This document shows, piece after piece, positions 5,199 to 5,898 of a stretch of 5,898 nucleotides of DNA. The stretch's first letter is position 1; every line of letters starts with the position of its first letter. Location: NCBI GenBank assembly GCA_049965515.1, contig JBMFWG010000070.1, positions 1 to 5,898 on the forward strand, written 5' to 3'. The stretch is from UBA4572 sp049965515. Its GTDB lineage: Bacteria > Nitrospirota > Leptospirillia > Leptospirillales > Leptospirillaceae. Both the position numbers and the translations under genes were made by a program. A model generated the notes under the pieces. The model saw only the letters and a program-made list of their open reading frames with translations, did not search any database and was not told the DNA's origin.

Positions 5199-5513
5199 AT
5201 GGAGCATCGTCCCATCGCATTTGGATATGACATCGGAGAGACGGTTCTTGTAAGGATTACGAACCAGATCGGACTCGTAGAAAGTCGAACACGCGGTTAC
5301 TGGAAGTCTAATGAATACGATGTTATCATCCCTCCGGAGAACGCTCGGATGCGCGTTCGGGAGGAGAATCTTTCGCACGTTCCCGACGCTTATGTTCTCA
5401 CTCGTCTTCCAACAATGGCAGGCCTTGAGGCTCCTCCAAAGTTTCTGCATGGTCCTGGAAGTGCACGTGTTGTGAATGCCTCCTTGACGGCAGATTCGGA
5501 CCAAAATCATTAA
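5199..5513 (+). CDS. Small protein of unknown function with a possible SH3-like beta-barrel
   Basis: This 104-aa soluble protein has no signal peptide or membrane segment. Residues about 9-60 alternate in a way that suggests a small beta-barrel: YDIGETVLVRI (10-20), IGLVESRTRGYW (24-35), EYDVIIPP (39-46), then the charged ARMRVREENLSHV (49-61). The GETVLVR...GLVE...YDV...VREENL pattern is like KOW/SH3-type or Tudor-like folds, but I cannot assign a family. From 62 on it is less ordered, rich in Pro, Gly and Ala. It stands alone, with its own promoter candidate, a very strong RBS and an efficient terminator 35 nt downstream. That points to a well-expressed single gene rather than a chance frame. 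Function unknown. Confidence 0.75.
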   Translation: MEHRPIAFGYDIGETVLVRITNQIGLVESRTRGYWKSNEYDVIIPPENARMRVREENLSHVPDAYVLTRLPTMAGLEAPPKFLHGPGSARVVNASLTADSDQNH

Positions 5514-5543
5514 ATTTCTTGACGGGAAGTTTTTTCCGTTCTG

Positions 5544-5583
5544 AGATAAAAAAGCCCTCCATCTCGGAGGGCTTTTTTTATCT
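5544..5583. terminator. Bidirectional intrinsic terminator
   Basis: GCCCTCC (5554-5560), loop ATCTC, GGAGGGC (5566-5572), then seven T (5573-5579). Six A precede the stem (5548-5553), and AGAT/ATCT extend the pairing outward. It therefore works for the plus-strand 104-aa gene and, read on the other strand, for the minus-strand rhodanese ending at 5609. Confidence 0.95.
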
Positions 5584-5608
5584 GGATTTTGAATAATGTG
5601 TCAAGTCG

Positions 5609-5898
5609 TCAGTAACGAGGAAGGGTTCTGTCGACATGGAGAGCATAGGCATCAATGCCTCCCGTGAGATTCTTTACCTTTTCGAATCCCATTTTTTTGA
5701 GGAAGTGGCATGCCTGTAAGCTACGAACTCCATGGTGGCAGTAAACAACAACATCCTTGTCCCGATCAATTTCAGAAAGCTTCTTTGGAAGCTGTGCCAG
5801 GGGAATATGGATGGCATCGGGAAGCTTCACTCTGGAGTGCTCCCAGTCTTCCCTCACATCGATGATGACCAGGTCGTCACCTTTTTCTATTCTCTCCT
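5609..5898 (-). CDS. Single-domain rhodanese-like protein (partial, N-terminus outside the window)
   Basis: The visible 95 residues, from GAG at 5896 down to TGA at 5611-5609, begin ERIEKGDDLVIIDVREDWE. They include the DVRE strand-turn motif, AIHIPLAQLP, the active loop VVYCHHGVRS with its persulfide-forming Cys (codon 5740-5738), and the closing GGIDAY...VDRTLPRY. This is the standard layout of small cytoplasmic rhodaneses, which move sulfane sulfur. The physiological donor and acceptor are unknown. A GTG inside the domain at 5857 is not the start, because the conserved VIIDV strand precedes it in frame. Only roughly ten residues are likely to be missing, judging from usual single-domain length. 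The gene ends 25 nt from the shared terminator. All catalytic features look intact. Confidence 0.92.
   Translation of the reverse strand, partial: ERIEKGDDLVIIDVREDWEHSRVKLPDAIHIPLAQLPKKLSEIDRDKDVVVYCHHGVRSLQACHFLKKMGFEKVKNLTGGIDAYALHVDRTLPRY

Noticed and set aside
5030..5230. 66-codon plus-strand frame ahead of the 104-aa gene
   Set aside because: The purine-rich stretch directly abuts the ATG with no spacing, the frame contains the promoter candidate and the RBS of the next gene, and it overlaps that gene in another frame.
5522..5539. Second weak hairpin ACGGGAA/TTTCCGT just before the terminator
   Set aside because: It needs a wobble pair, has a short T-containing loop, and is redundant with the much stronger terminator 15 nt downstream.
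5855..5857. GTG as start of the rhodanese
   Set aside because: In-frame sequence upstream encodes the conserved VIID of the VIIDVRE strand, so the gene continues beyond the window.

Overview
The window looks like chromosomal DNA from a Gram-negative bacterium of moderate GC content. It carries a lipoprotein with a clear lipobox, a diaminopimelate-epimerase-like gene, strong Shine-Dalgarno sites and tight head-to-tail overlaps. The overall feel of the proteins suggests a deep-branching environmental lineage such as Nitrospirota/Leptospirillum, but that is an impression and is not proven by the sequence. There is no IS transposase, CRISPR array, tRNA or rRNA in the window.

Layout. (1) 1-266 (+): the 3' end of a YciK-like short-chain dehydrogenase. 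It appears broken, with an in-frame TAG, lost active-site residues and a long inverted repeat at 23-67. (2) 263-1330 (+): a medium-chain alcohol dehydrogenase/quinone oxidoreductase family enzyme starting at TTG, overlapping the preceding stop by 4 nt. (3) 1327-2166 (+): a TPR-like lipoprotein, again with a 4-nt overlap. These three form one translationally coupled operon. (4) 2167-2602: a 436-nt non-coding stretch. It holds two closely similar GC-rich hairpins at its ends, a perfect TATAAT box, and a UUCG hairpin with a competing upstream partner, so it looks like a structured leader or small RNA before dapF. (5) 2603-3460 (+): a DapF-fold protein in which both catalytic cysteines are serine. 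(6) 3464-3619 (-): a 51-aa single-pass membrane protein, ending 3 nt from the dapF-like stop. (7) 3652-4962 (-): a PAS-like plus degenerate GGDEF protein, 32 nt upstream of the small membrane protein and probably in its operon. (8) 4963-5198: a divergent intergenic region with one plausible promoter. (9) 5199-5513 (+): a 104-aa protein of unknown function with a strong RBS. (10) 5544-5583: a bidirectional intrinsic terminator. (11) 5609-5898 (-): a single-domain rhodanese whose N-terminus lies beyond the window.

How they fit together. The left operon pairs oxidoreductases with an envelope lipoprotein. The dapF-like gene has its own leader and may not be a true DAP epimerase. The minus-strand pair looks like a signalling-type protein (probably unable to make c-di-GMP) plus a small membrane partner. 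The most unusual points are the Ser/Ser DapF homologue, the structured leader in front of it, and the unlisted small membrane protein. No complete known multi-gene novel system, such as a defence island, is evident.
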